Shown here: positions 37,344 through 42,441 of the stretch, in pieces
How positions within the stretch are numbered: position 1 is the first letter of the stretch
Layout of the letters: each line of letters begins with the position of its first letter
DNA from: a virus
Reading direction: 5' to 3' (one strand)
IMG/VR virus record: IMGVR_UViG_3300044953_000493
Span: 1-59,970 of that record
Length of the DNA stretch: 59,970 bases
Program-made: the position numbers and the translations under genes
The notes under the pieces: model-generated
What the model was told of the DNA's origin: nothing
The model's database searches: none
Seen by the model: only the letters and a program-made list of their open reading frames with translations

Positions 37344-37369
37344 AAAAATTTAATTCTCCCTTCATTTTA

Positions 37370-37398
37370 ATTTTAACAGTTTATATATGTCTTGTCAA
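37370..37398 (-). promoter_or_regulatory. Sigma-70 promoter TTGACA-17-TAAAAT
   Basis: Minus strand TTGACA at 37393-37398, 17-bp spacer, TAAAAT at 37370-37375. Transcription would start near 37363, about 20 bases ahead of the glycosyltransferase-like ATG, with GGGAG at 37356-37360 as ribosome site. Confidence 0.75.
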
Positions 37399-37595
37399 TG
37401 AGAAGAATTTAATAACACTTCTCGATTTAAATATAGTTCTTCATATGACAAATCTTGAAGACTATAATCAGTTTGAATCAGACTTATCATTCCTCTTATA
37501 GTATTCCATGTTATATGAAAATCTTCCTCTTTAACTGAGTGAAATAAACATTTATTTTTTGCATATATGTGATATATTTTTTCGGTATTGTGCAT
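37395..37595 (-). CDS. 66-aa conserved cyanophage protein
   Basis: Contains EKIYHIYAKNKCLFHSVKEE and IQTDYSLQDLSYEELYLNRE, which match a small family I recall from many cyanomyoviruses (KIYHVYAK..CLFH..., LSYEE). Soluble, mixed charge. Its stop is just inside the promoter of the next gene. Function unknown. The ATG at 37595 gives the usual family length. Confidence 0.75.
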   Translation of the reverse strand: MHNTEKIYHIYAKNKCLFHSVKEEDFHITWNTIRGMISLIQTDYSLQDLSYEELYLNREVLLNSSH

Positions 37596-37626
37596 TATTT
37601 TTTTCTGGAAAATTTTTTTTATGATT

Positions 37627-37770
37627 TTATTTCACAACAATATTATATATCATGACTAATAAAAATCCAAGAGGAATGAATATTGTTTGTTTTGGATAGC
37701 GAATCATCCATCCAGCAAGCACAACTCTAAAGAAGTTCCAGTATGGTTTTCTTTTGCGAGAGTAATACAT
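37627..37770 (-). CDS. 47-aa small membrane protein
   Basis: Begins YYSRKRKPYWNFFRVVLAGW and continues with a hydrophobic C-terminal segment (TIFIPLGFLLVMIYNIVV), giving one transmembrane helix after a basic N-terminus. An in-frame GTG at 37827 would add 19 residues but has no spacing for a ribosome site. The ATG at 37770 is preferred. Expressed from the sigma-70 promoter at 37918-37947. Function unknown. Confidence 0.6.
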   Translation of the reverse strand: MYYSRKRKPYWNFFRVVLAGWMIRYPKQTIFIPLGFLLVMIYNIVVK

Positions 37771-37917
37771 CTTATTTTTTTCTGGGGGATTTTTTTTCTG
37801 TGTGATATTTAGAGATCGATTTGTCACCTCTGTAGGTTAGGGTAGTGATGCGTTTTTATATAAGCAACGCCGCCCACAAAGGCATCAACGAACCGCATAA
37901 ACACTGCCAGAACACTG

Positions 37918-37947
37918 ATTATAACACATAAGCACTCATGATGTCAA
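37918..37947 (-). promoter_or_regulatory. Sigma-70 promoter TTGACA-18-TATAAT
   Basis: Perfect -35 TTGACA (37942-37947) and -10 TATAAT (37918-37923), 18-bp spacer, minus strand. The start site near 37911 gives a leader of about 140 bases before the 47-aa membrane protein. This is a host-type early promoter. Confidence 0.8.
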
Positions 37948-37999
37948 TTTTCGTGAGATTGTCTCTCAAGTATCACATTTTGAGTTTGAGGTTGATTGT

Positions 38000-38284
38000 T
38001 CATAACTCAAGTGCCCCCAGTTTCTGAAACTCGGAAGGAATCAGCTTCTTTGCAATACGCTTACCGTTAATCTCAAAAGTATAACGAAACTGGCCCTTTA
38101 CAGTTTTAGAAACTTTCGTTCGAAGGCAGATGTCAAGAGGATAACAAATCTTACTTGGAAAAAAGTGCTCGCAAACACCATCTAGGCGACCGGTTAAAAA
38201 ATGAAGTTTGTTGCGTTGTTGAAAATTTTCCATTGCAATCTCTTCTGAGAGTTGAATGGAATCGAAGAGTTGTTGAGTGTTCAT
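38000..38284 (-). CDS. 94-aa hypothetical protein
   Basis: Contains ENFQQRNKLHFLTGRLDGVC and a basic C-terminal half (TVKGQFRYTFEINGKRIAKK). The first ATG abuts the GGGCCC/TATAGT element (38285-38309). If that element is a promoter, the first ATG lies upstream of the transcription start, and translation would begin at Met18 (38233), which has a good AGAAGAGA ribosome site six bases ahead. The longer form is given here. Function unknown; soluble. Confidence 0.65.
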   Translation of the reverse strand: MNTQQLFDSIQLSEEIAMENFQQRNKLHFLTGRLDGVCEHFFPSKICYPLDICLRTKVSKTVKGQFRYTFEINGKRIAKKLIPSEFQKLGALEL

Positions 38285-38309
38285 ACTATAGAGACAGTTT
38301 CAGTGGCTC
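38285..38309 (-). promoter_or_regulatory. GGGCCC/TATAGT element, copy 1 (degenerate box)
   Basis: Minus strand: GAGCCA box, CTGAAACTGT core, TATAGT at 38285-38290. Spacing box to -10 equals the other copies (13 bases). The box is the most diverged of the ten. Confidence 0.6.
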
Positions 38310-38319
38310 AGTAAGATTA

Positions 38320-38529
38320 TTAAAGACTCTCAAGAACTTCACGATAATCAATGAATTTAATACACCAACCGGTTGCAGATGTGATCTCTTCAATTAGATC
38401 ATCTTCGTCACATGCTTCCCAGATCTGTCCTAAAGTTTCATTCACAATTTCTTCTTGAAGTTGAGAAGAAATTGTACCAAAAGAATCCTCAAAATCAAAC
38501 TCAATGTTAGTAACTTGAAATTGCATCAT
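38320..38529 (-). CDS. 69-aa acidic conserved protein
   Basis: QFQVTNIEFDFEDSFG near the N-terminus and WEACDEDDLIEEITSATGWC plus IKFIDYREVL at the C-terminus match a small acidic family known to me from cyanophages. It overlaps the upstream gene as ATGA at 38526-38529. The frame has two successive ATG codons. Function unknown; pI very low. Confidence 0.78.
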   Translation of the reverse strand: MMQFQVTNIEFDFEDSFGTISSQLQEEIVNETLGQIWEACDEDDLIEEITSATGWCIKFIDYREVLESL

Positions 38530-38789
38530 TTGCCTAATAAACCTCTCTCACGCAATTCTCTATCAATACAATCGAAGATTTCACTATAAAGGTAATCATA
38601 ATCTTCCTCGATGCTGTTGAGAACTTCGAATGCAACTTCACGATTCACAGGTATCTTGATTTGCACTTTATAAGTGCAGACATCATCATTGGTGAAGATA
38701 AACGCAGCACAGGGAGCATCTTCCCCCTGATACTCAATTAACTGATTCACGCGATCGCGAAGATTTGCCAGAGTGTTGTTAGTTGTCAT
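38526..38789 (-). CDS. 87-aa hypothetical protein with duplicated start region
   Basis: Begins TTNNTLANLRDRVNQLIEYQ and continues with GEDAPCAAFIFTNDDVCTYK; soluble, acidic. A 25-bp tandem duplication (38765-38814) repeats its start codon and first codons. The upstream copy is out of frame and makes an 11-codon reading frame ending inside the second copy. ATG at 38789 is therefore the only one giving the full protein. Function unknown. Confidence 0.7.
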   Translation of the reverse strand: MTTNNTLANLRDRVNQLIEYQGEDAPCAAFIFTNDDVCTYKVQIKIPVNREVAFEVLNSIEEDYDYLYSEIFDCIDRELRERGLLGK

Positions 38790-38814
38790 TTGCCAGAGTG
38801 TTGTTAGTTGTCAT
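38765..38814 (-). repeat. 25-bp tandem duplication over a start codon
   Basis: Two identical adjacent 25-bp units (38765-38789 and 38790-38814), each containing the ATG and first codons of the 87-aa gene. Confidence 0.9.
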
Positions 38815-38824
38815 TGGATTTGTA

Positions 38825-39160
38825 TCATGCCAGACGCATTCCTGAGAAGAAAGGAATCGTGCCGTGATTCATGTTAACAAACCACTTACCTTTACGTTGG
38901 AAAATACCTTCATGAGGCAATCCAAAGGCACTCAGAATAGCATTGAGACGTGATTTGGTAGTCTGAGACTGCCAACCACCATCGAACAATTCGATCCAAG
39001 TTTCACCAATTCGAGCAATTAAATTACCATGCAAAAATACATCCACAACATTCGAACATGCAATCACTTCGGTATTAGCAACTTTGAGATCTTTGCCTGC
39101 TTTGATAGCAGCAATCATTTGAGATTCGATCTTACGCATGTTGGTTGATTGGTTGTTCAT
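38825..39160 (-). CDS. 111-aa conserved phage/cyanobacterial hypothetical protein
   Basis: RKIESQMIAAIKAGKDLKVA, then VFLHGNLIARIGETWIELFD, GGWQSQTTKSRLNAILSAFG and GKWFVNMNHGTIPFFSGMRL form a familiar compact family shared by phages and cyanobacteria. The first ATG abuts the GGGCCC element copy 2; Met8 (39139) is the alternative start if that element is a promoter. Function unknown. Confidence 0.75.
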   Translation of the reverse strand: MNNQSTNMRKIESQMIAAIKAGKDLKVANTEVIACSNVVDVFLHGNLIARIGETWIELFDGGWQSQTTKSRLNAILSAFGLPHEGIFQRKGKWFVNMNHGTIPFFSGMRLA

Positions 39161-39185
39161 ACTATAGGAACAGTTTCAGGGGCCC
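39161..39185 (-). promoter_or_regulatory. GGGCCC/TATAGT element, copy 2
   Basis: Minus strand GGGCCC (39180-39185), CTGAAACTGT core, TATAGT (39161-39166), immediately upstream of the 111-aa gene. Confidence 0.65.
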
Positions 39186-39237
39186 AGTACTATGACTGAA
39201 AGGCACTCAAAGTTGAGACAGAATGAAAGTATTCACC

Positions 39238-39315
39238 TGGTGGGGACAGTCGGACTCGAACCGACAAAGTTAAAGTTGGCGCGCCAGCTTCAACCAATTC
39301 CGCCAAGGTGCCCCC
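39238..39315 (-). tRNA. tRNA-like gene with unassignable anticodon (possibly decayed)
   Basis: 78 bases including an encoded CCA (39238-39240). A 7-bp acceptor stem (GGGGGCA with TGTCCCC, one G-U) and a perfect 5-bp T-stem with GTTCGAGTCC are clear, and the D-loop string GGCGGAATTGGTTGAAGC is Leu/Ser-like. In the anticodon region I find no 7-base loop with U33 on a good 5-bp stem; instead TGGCGCGCCA forms a palindrome, and the long variable arm expected of Leu/Ser tRNAs is missing. It could be a degenerate or recombined tRNA. It lies downstream of element copy 3. Confidence 0.6.
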
Positions 39316-39355
39316 ATGTGCCAGATGATCGCTGGGAGCATGAAATCAAACTCCC

Positions 39356-39380
39356 ACTATCGGGACACTTTCGGGGGCCC
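39356..39380 (-). promoter_or_regulatory. GGGCCC/GATAGT element, copy 3, before the tRNA-like gene
   Basis: Minus strand GGGCCC (39375-39380), CCGAAAGTGT core, GATAGT (39356-39361). It is followed by GGGAG/CTCCC arms and then the tRNA-like gene about 40 bases downstream. Confidence 0.65.
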
Positions 39381-39817
39381 TATTAGTATAAAGAACCTTA
39401 TATGGCCTTAAATTTATAGATACTAAAAAACCTTCGAATTACATCGATAATTTCAAAAGCACACAAGAAACTATTATCGGAATCCGAATTTTTTATATAA
39501 GATCTTATTAAAGTAAACTCACTCTTTATATATTTCCAAGTTGTTGAGACTTGACGATTTTATTGCGCCGGAGACCGCGTTCTAACTCCCTCTTTTTATA
39601 ACAAAAGTTTAAGTTTAATGATACCACGATGTATCACTCAACTCATTTGAATTTTAGAATCATTCAGTCTGAGTAACTTAATACTTATCATACAGGGAGT
39701 TCTTTTTATCCACTGTTAGAAGACTTATCTCACCGGGCAAAGCCGTCTGTTGTGCTCCTATGGGAAAGAACTATATAAACATTAAGCTTAAGTTTCTTTT
39801 CTGTGATTCTACGATTC

Positions 39818-39825
39818 TATTTATA
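39818..39825 (-). promoter_or_regulatory. T4-type late promoter, exact TATAAATA
   Basis: Exact TATAAATA on the minus strand directly after the stop of the 57-aa gene. No coding gene follows for more than 500 bases, so it would transcribe the non-coding region and the tRNA-like gene. Confidence 0.6.
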
Positions 39826-39829
39826 CAAT

Positions 39830-40003
39830 TTACCATCTTTCAGGCCGACTGAGATCCTCAATATATGCCTCACAATTTTCTGCAGGTTCTAATTCAAATA
39901 ACTTTTCCCAGTCTAATTGATGTGGATCAAAATCATTCAAAACATTAAGTTCTAATGTCACTCTATATCTTTGTTTTTGGGCTTGAGAATACGCAACAGA
40001 CAT
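39830..40003 (-). CDS. 57-aa conserved cyanophage protein
   Basis: YSQAQKQRYRVTLELNVLND, then FDPHQLDWEKLFELEPAENC and EAYIEDLSRPERW, match a small acidic family that I recall from cyanomyoviruses (RYRVT, NPHQIDWxKLF, YVEDLSRPERW). ATG at 40003 gives the family N-terminus; the open frame further upstream lies in the promoter. A sigma-70 promoter (40032-40060) lies 22 bases upstream. Function unknown. Confidence 0.75.
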   Translation of the reverse strand: MSVAYSQAQKQRYRVTLELNVLNDFDPHQLDWEKLFELEPAENCEAYIEDLSRPERW

Positions 40004-40031
40004 AATTGATGCTCCATTGATGTATGAGAAC

Positions 40032-40060
40032 ATGATAAGATATCTTGAGTTAATTGTCAA
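40032..40060 (-). promoter_or_regulatory. Sigma-70 promoter TTGACA-17-TATCAT
   Basis: Minus strand TTGACA (40055-40060), 17-bp spacer, TATCAT (40032-40037), driving the 57-aa gene. A CATAAATA late-type box lies just upstream (40074-40081). Confidence 0.7.
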
Positions 40061-40149
40061 GCATCCTTAAAGATATTTATGAAATTTTTGTGTTTTTGAA
40101 TGTGACTGTGAAATTTTGTAATTCTGGTGTCATGAGTTTTTCTGAGGCA

Positions 40150-40178
40150 TTGACATTTCAGCGAGTTTATGATATTAT
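40150..40178 (+). promoter_or_regulatory. Plus-strand sigma-70 promoter TTGACA-17-TATTAT
   Basis: TTGACA (40150-40155), 17-bp spacer, TATTAT (40173-40178) on the plus strand, pointing away from the minus-strand promoter at 40032-40060 and into the 38-bp repeats. No plus-strand gene follows, so a short regulatory or antisense RNA is possible. Confidence 0.5.
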
Positions 40179-40203
40179 GCGCGCAAAGATCACAAGAACT
40201 CAA

Positions 40204-40296
40204 GACATTTATAATACATTAAATCACTCAAGAACGCATAAGACATTTATAATACATTAAATCACTCAAGAACGCATAAGACATTTATAGTGCATT
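40204..40296. repeat. 38-bp tandem repeat, two full units and a partial third
   Basis: Units start at 40204, 40242 and 40280 (exact 38-bp period); the first two are identical and the third matches for about 17 bases with changes. Each unit contains TTATAATACATTAA. Not a CRISPR: units are directly adjacent without spacers. Confidence 0.9.
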
Positions 40297-40321
40297 AATT
40301 CTCAATAATATCACCTAATTG

Positions 40322-40349
40322 ATTCTCAATAATCAAACTTATTGAGAAT
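40322..40349. repeat. Inverted repeat, 11-bp arms with 6-base loop
   Basis: ATTCTCAATAA (40322-40332), loop TCAAAC, TTATTGAGAAT (40339-40349). The left arm is also repeated directly near 40299-40309. No T-run on either strand, so a protein-binding site or cruciform is as likely as a terminator. Confidence 0.7.
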
Positions 40350-40417
40350 GAGATTAACAACTCTTTTATATTAAATAATATATTAAAAAATAATATCATA
40401 TCAAAACAATATAAAAA

Positions 40418-40442
40418 AGAGAGGAATTTTGATTTCCTCTCT
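40418..40442 (-). terminator. Rho-independent terminator after the 80-aa gene
   Basis: Minus strand AGAGAGGAA, 7-base loop, TTCCTCTCT, then six T. A 9-bp perfect stem with a U-run, about 60 bases after the stop at 40501. Confidence 0.85.
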
Positions 40443-40500
40443 ATGATAAACAATCTCTTCAATGAAAATATAATGTTTATACTATAAAGTTTGACTCCAC

Positions 40501-40743
40501 TTAATAAGTTGAAATCCAGTCCAAATCTGCTAAATGATCTGCTACATCTTCCTTGAGATTGTTAAGATCAATCAATACATTCTCGATTGTAGATGATGTC
40601 CAACCGATTACAAATGGAGGATTATCATCACACTTTGCATCATCATGATAGTTCACTGATTTGCACTTTACAAGTACATCTTGCAGTGATTCAATGATAC
40701 AATCAAAACGATGTTGAATGTTCAAACGATGTTGAATGTTCAT
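40501..40743 (-). CDS. 80-aa hypothetical protein with duplicated N-terminus
   Basis: The N-terminus NIQHRLNIQHRFDCIIESLQ contains an in-frame 18-bp tandem duplication (NIQHR twice). The remainder (NPPFVIGWTSSTIENVLIDL, NNLKEDVADHLADLDWISTY) is acidic and soluble. It is followed by a strong terminator. Without the duplication the protein would start at the second NIQHR unit. Function unknown. Confidence 0.65.
   Translation of the reverse strand: MNIQHRLNIQHRFDCIIESLQDVLVKCKSVNYHDDAKCDDNPPFVIGWTSSTIENVLIDLNNLKEDVADHLADLDWISTY
40706..40741 (-). repeat. 18-bp tandem duplication at a start codon
   Basis: Two identical 18-bp units (40706-40723, 40724-40741), encoding the repeated NIQHR. Confidence 0.9.
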
Positions 40744-40812
40744 TTGAATTTCAGATGAAGAATTGAGTGTAAGACATGAGAGGTAACGATCATTGGTTTG
40801 TGTAAATACTTA

Positions 40813-41115
40813 TCAACTTGGCACATTCTCATCCAAAAGTTCAGGATAATCATTTTCAATTTCAGTAATCAGTTGTGCGTCAGTATATCCGGAAAGATTA
40901 TCTTCTAAATAATATCCTACAATACGCATCAAATCTTTAATGTCCATATCATCTAATATACTATCAATATCAGTATATGAGGAACAATCGAAAAAATTTT
41001 CTTCTAAATAATCTCCTACAATACGCATCAAATCTTTAATGTCCATATCATCTAATATACGATCAATATAAGCATCAAGAATTGTTTGTCGATTGAAATG
41101 AGTGTGTGTGTTCAT
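40813..41115 (-). CDS. 100-aa acidic protein with internal 33-aa duplication
   Basis: Begins NTHTHFNRQTILDAYIDRIL and carries ILDDMDIKDLMRIVG twice with a 33-residue period; the second copy is followed by YTDAQLITEIENDYPELLDE. ATG at 41115 is preferred because the longer frame upstream overlaps the 55-aa gene at 41144-41311. The duplication is recent: DNA copies differ at only a few positions. The single-copy ancestor would be about 67 aa, a length typical of the small acidic proteins here. Function unknown. Confidence 0.68.
   Translation of the reverse strand: MNTHTHFNRQTILDAYIDRILDDMDIKDLMRIVGDYLEENFFDCSSYTDIDSILDDMDIKDLMRIVGYYLEDNLSGYTDAQLITEIENDYPELLDENVPS
40902..41099 (-). repeat. 99-bp tandem duplication within a gene
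   Basis: A 99-bp period aligns 40902-41000 with 41001-41099; about 75 bases at the start of each unit are nearly identical (CTTCTAAATAAT...). The frame is kept. Confidence 0.85.
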
Positions 41116-41143
41116 GATTGAAAAAGTTGTTGATTGTTTTGAT

Positions 41144-41311
41144 TTATCGAGAAGGAAAGTTTGTACAAATAGCATCACAAATAATCCGAGTGAGATCATT
41201 CATTTGATCGGGATATTTATTCTTCCAAGTATCATAAAAGAAACTTTCAACTATACATTCAACATCATTCATTAACTGTTCACGAGCAGTTAACATATCA
41301 AGTTTGTTCAT
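41144..41311 (-). CDS. 55-aa conserved small protein
   Basis: NKLDMLTAREQLMNDVECIV, ESFFYDTWKNKYPDQMNDLT and RIICDAICTNFPSR. The pattern (EQLMNxVECIVESF, WxxxYPxQxxDLxxxxCDxxCxxFP) is one I recall from small cyanophage proteins. Two conserved Cys near the C-terminus. It lies 36 bases downstream of element copy 4, with a clear 5' leader, which supports that element as a promoter. Function unknown. Confidence 0.72.
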   Translation of the reverse strand: MNKLDMLTAREQLMNDVECIVESFFYDTWKNKYPDQMNDLTRIICDAICTNFPSR

Positions 41312-41347
41312 TGTTTTTGAATTGAAAGAGTTGTTGATTGTTTTGAT

Positions 41348-41372
41348 ACTATAGGGACACTTTCAGGGGCCC
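41348..41372 (-). promoter_or_regulatory. GGGCCC/TATAGT element, copy 4
   Basis: Minus strand GGGCCC (41367-41372), CTGAAAGTGT core, TATAGT (41348-41353). The 55-aa gene starts about 36 bases downstream, so here the element cannot overlap coding sequence. Confidence 0.7.
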
Positions 41373-41446
41373 AAAGAAAAAGAAGATTTAAGAGACAAAT
41401 AATCAAATATATTCATCTAGGCATAAACCTTCATAAAACTCATTCT

Positions 41447-41866
41447 CTAGGGACATTTATTTGCATATAAATAACCTCCAGACCAATCTGCTCTGCGCAG
41501 TAGTTCTTCTCTTGAATAATCATCTAAAAGATTGTAACGAACACCTTTTGCAGGTGCATGATATGATGCAGGTTTGAAACAATCACCAGTAATCATATTC
41601 ACAAACATATGAACTGATTTTGAACCACCAAAATTTGATATGTGAAAAATTCTGAAATATTTTTTACCTTTTTCAAATACATATTCATCAACACCTTCAC
41701 CTTCAGATAAGGCATCAATTTGTTGTTGATGATATTCAACATTTTTTCCCTTTTCAATCAAGTTTCGATGCGATTGAATTGCATAAGTTTGATAACGAAT
41801 ACGTAAAACCTCACAAAGAAGTTTTACATATTTCAAAACAGTTTGAGATTGTGTAGTTTGAGTCAT
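41447..41866 (-). CDS. 139-aa conserved phage protein
   Basis: Contains VFEKGKKYFRIFHISNFGGS, KSVHMFVNMITGDCFKPASY, HAPAKGVRYNLLDDYSREEL and a C-terminal DWSGGYLYANKCP. The order KYFRI, SVHxFVN..TGD.xKxAxxxAPxKGVRxNL, GGYLY is a compact family found in many phages (from memory). Function unknown, no catalytic residues obvious. It lies three bases after the 55-aa gene in the same operon. Confidence 0.78.
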   Translation of the reverse strand: MTQTTQSQTVLKYVKLLCEVLRIRYQTYAIQSHRNLIEKGKNVEYHQQQIDALSEGEGVDEYVFEKGKKYFRIFHISNFGGSKSVHMFVNMITGDCFKPASYHAPAKGVRYNLLDDYSREELLRRADWSGGYLYANKCP

Positions 41867-41868
41867 AA

Positions 41869-42036
41869 TCAGCGGCCAAAATCAACGGGAATGAATAACC
41901 AAATAGCACGATCTGTGCCCATTGTAAATTGATTATCCCAGATAAAATGCGTTGCTTCCTGATTACTCAGATTGCAATGATTCATCAGATGATTGACTGC
42001 TTCCTTGAAGGATGTAAAGCGAAAAGTGTTGTTCAT
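41869..42036 (-). CDS. 55-aa hypothetical protein
   Basis: NNTFRFTSFKEAVNHLMNHC, NLSNQEATHFIWDNQFTMGT and DRAIWLFIPVDFGR. Soluble, with a helical N-terminal half. Its ATG overlaps the stop of the 39-aa gene (ATGA) and its stop lies two bases before the next ATG. Function unknown. Confidence 0.65.
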   Translation of the reverse strand: MNNTFRFTSFKEAVNHLMNHCNLSNQEATHFIWDNQFTMGTDRAIWLFIPVDFGR

Positions 42037-42152
42037 TTGAGTTTCAGTTTGAGTGATTGAAGCACTTGTTTGCGAGATTTAAGTTTTCCTTTACAAATTC
42101 CTTTTGTATTCTTTTGTTTTCCAGAGTTGTGTTGCCAGTTTGGTGTTCTCAT
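42033..42152 (-). CDS. 39-aa very basic small protein
   Basis: RTPNWQHNSGKQKNTKGICK followed by GKLKSRKQVLQSLKLKLK: about one third Lys/Arg, one Cys. It overlaps both neighbours through ATGA junctions (42149-42152, 42033-42036), which makes translation plausible despite the small size. Possibly nucleic-acid binding; no family recognised. Confidence 0.55.
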   Translation of the reverse strand: MRTPNWQHNSGKQKNTKGICKGKLKSRKQVLQSLKLKLK

Positions 42153-42403
42153 CGTGAATAACTCTTTGCGATTTGTTTCATAACATTACGTGCCGATAAC
42201 ATAAACTGATAGGGAGTCGATAACATAAACTGATAGGGAGTCACATTTTTAGAATCATAAGAGTCGTTGAAGATGTTCGCAAAAACATCAGTTTGATTAA
42301 AAGTGTTCACAATCAGAGCACAAGCATCATAGAGTGCTGCCTTGTGCTCCTCTTCAGACTTGAAAGAAAATTCAGCCATTGAGGAAAAACGATTGGAGTT
42401 CAT
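42149..42403 (-). CDS. 84-aa hypothetical protein with 8-aa internal duplication
   Basis: AEFSFKSEEEHKAALYDACA and LIVNTFNQTDVFANIFNDSY, then TPYQFMLS twice in tandem. The first ATG abuts element copy 5; Met9 (42379, before AEFSF) is the alternative start. First gene of a four-gene operon with ATGA-type junctions. Function unknown. Confidence 0.65.
   Translation of the reverse strand: MNSNRFSSMAEFSFKSEEEHKAALYDACALIVNTFNQTDVFANIFNDSYDSKNVTPYQFMLSTPYQFMLSARNVMKQIAKSYSR
42194..42241 (-). repeat. 24-bp tandem duplication within a gene
   Basis: Two identical 24-bp units (42194-42217, 42218-42241), in frame, encoding TPYQFMLS twice. Confidence 0.9.
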
Positions 42404-42428
42404 ACTCTTGAGACACTTTCAGGGGCCC
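42404..42428 (-). promoter_or_regulatory. GGGCCC element, copy 5 (altered -10)
   Basis: Minus strand GGGCCC (42423-42428) and CTGAAAGTGT core are perfect, but the -10 position reads AAGAGT instead of TATAGT. Confidence 0.55.
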
Positions 42429-42441
42429 AGTTTTCATAAAC

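Larger units (their letters stand above)
39316..39829 (-). other. 514-bp region without protein gene; possible non-coding RNA
   Basis: No convincing reading frame on either strand. It holds an exact late promoter at the upstream end (39818-39825), the near-palindrome TTAAGCTTAA, paired arms AGTTCTTT/AAAGAACT about 60 bases apart (39697-39770), a hairpin CGATAAT/ATTATCG (39443-39479), a tRNA-like string TTAGAACGCGGTCTCC (39567-39582), and element copy 3 next to the tRNA-like gene. A structured transcript or decayed tRNA cluster is plausible. Confidence 0.45.

Noticed and set aside
39192-39386. Plus-strand 64-aa reading frame containing VGTVGLEPTKLKLARQL
   Set aside because: It is the reverse strand of the tRNA-like gene; GLEPT-type strings are a known artefact of translating antisense tRNA.
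39316-39829. Group I intron
   Set aside because: I could not find the conserved P, Q, R, S core elements or a homing endonuclease frame.
40054-40260. Plus-strand 68-aa frame beginning MSSILKDIYEIF
   Set aside because: It starts upstream of the plus-strand promoter and ends in tandem repeats; no family resemblance.
40204-40296. Possible CRISPR array
   Set aside because: The 38-bp units are directly adjacent with no spacers, and no cas genes are present.
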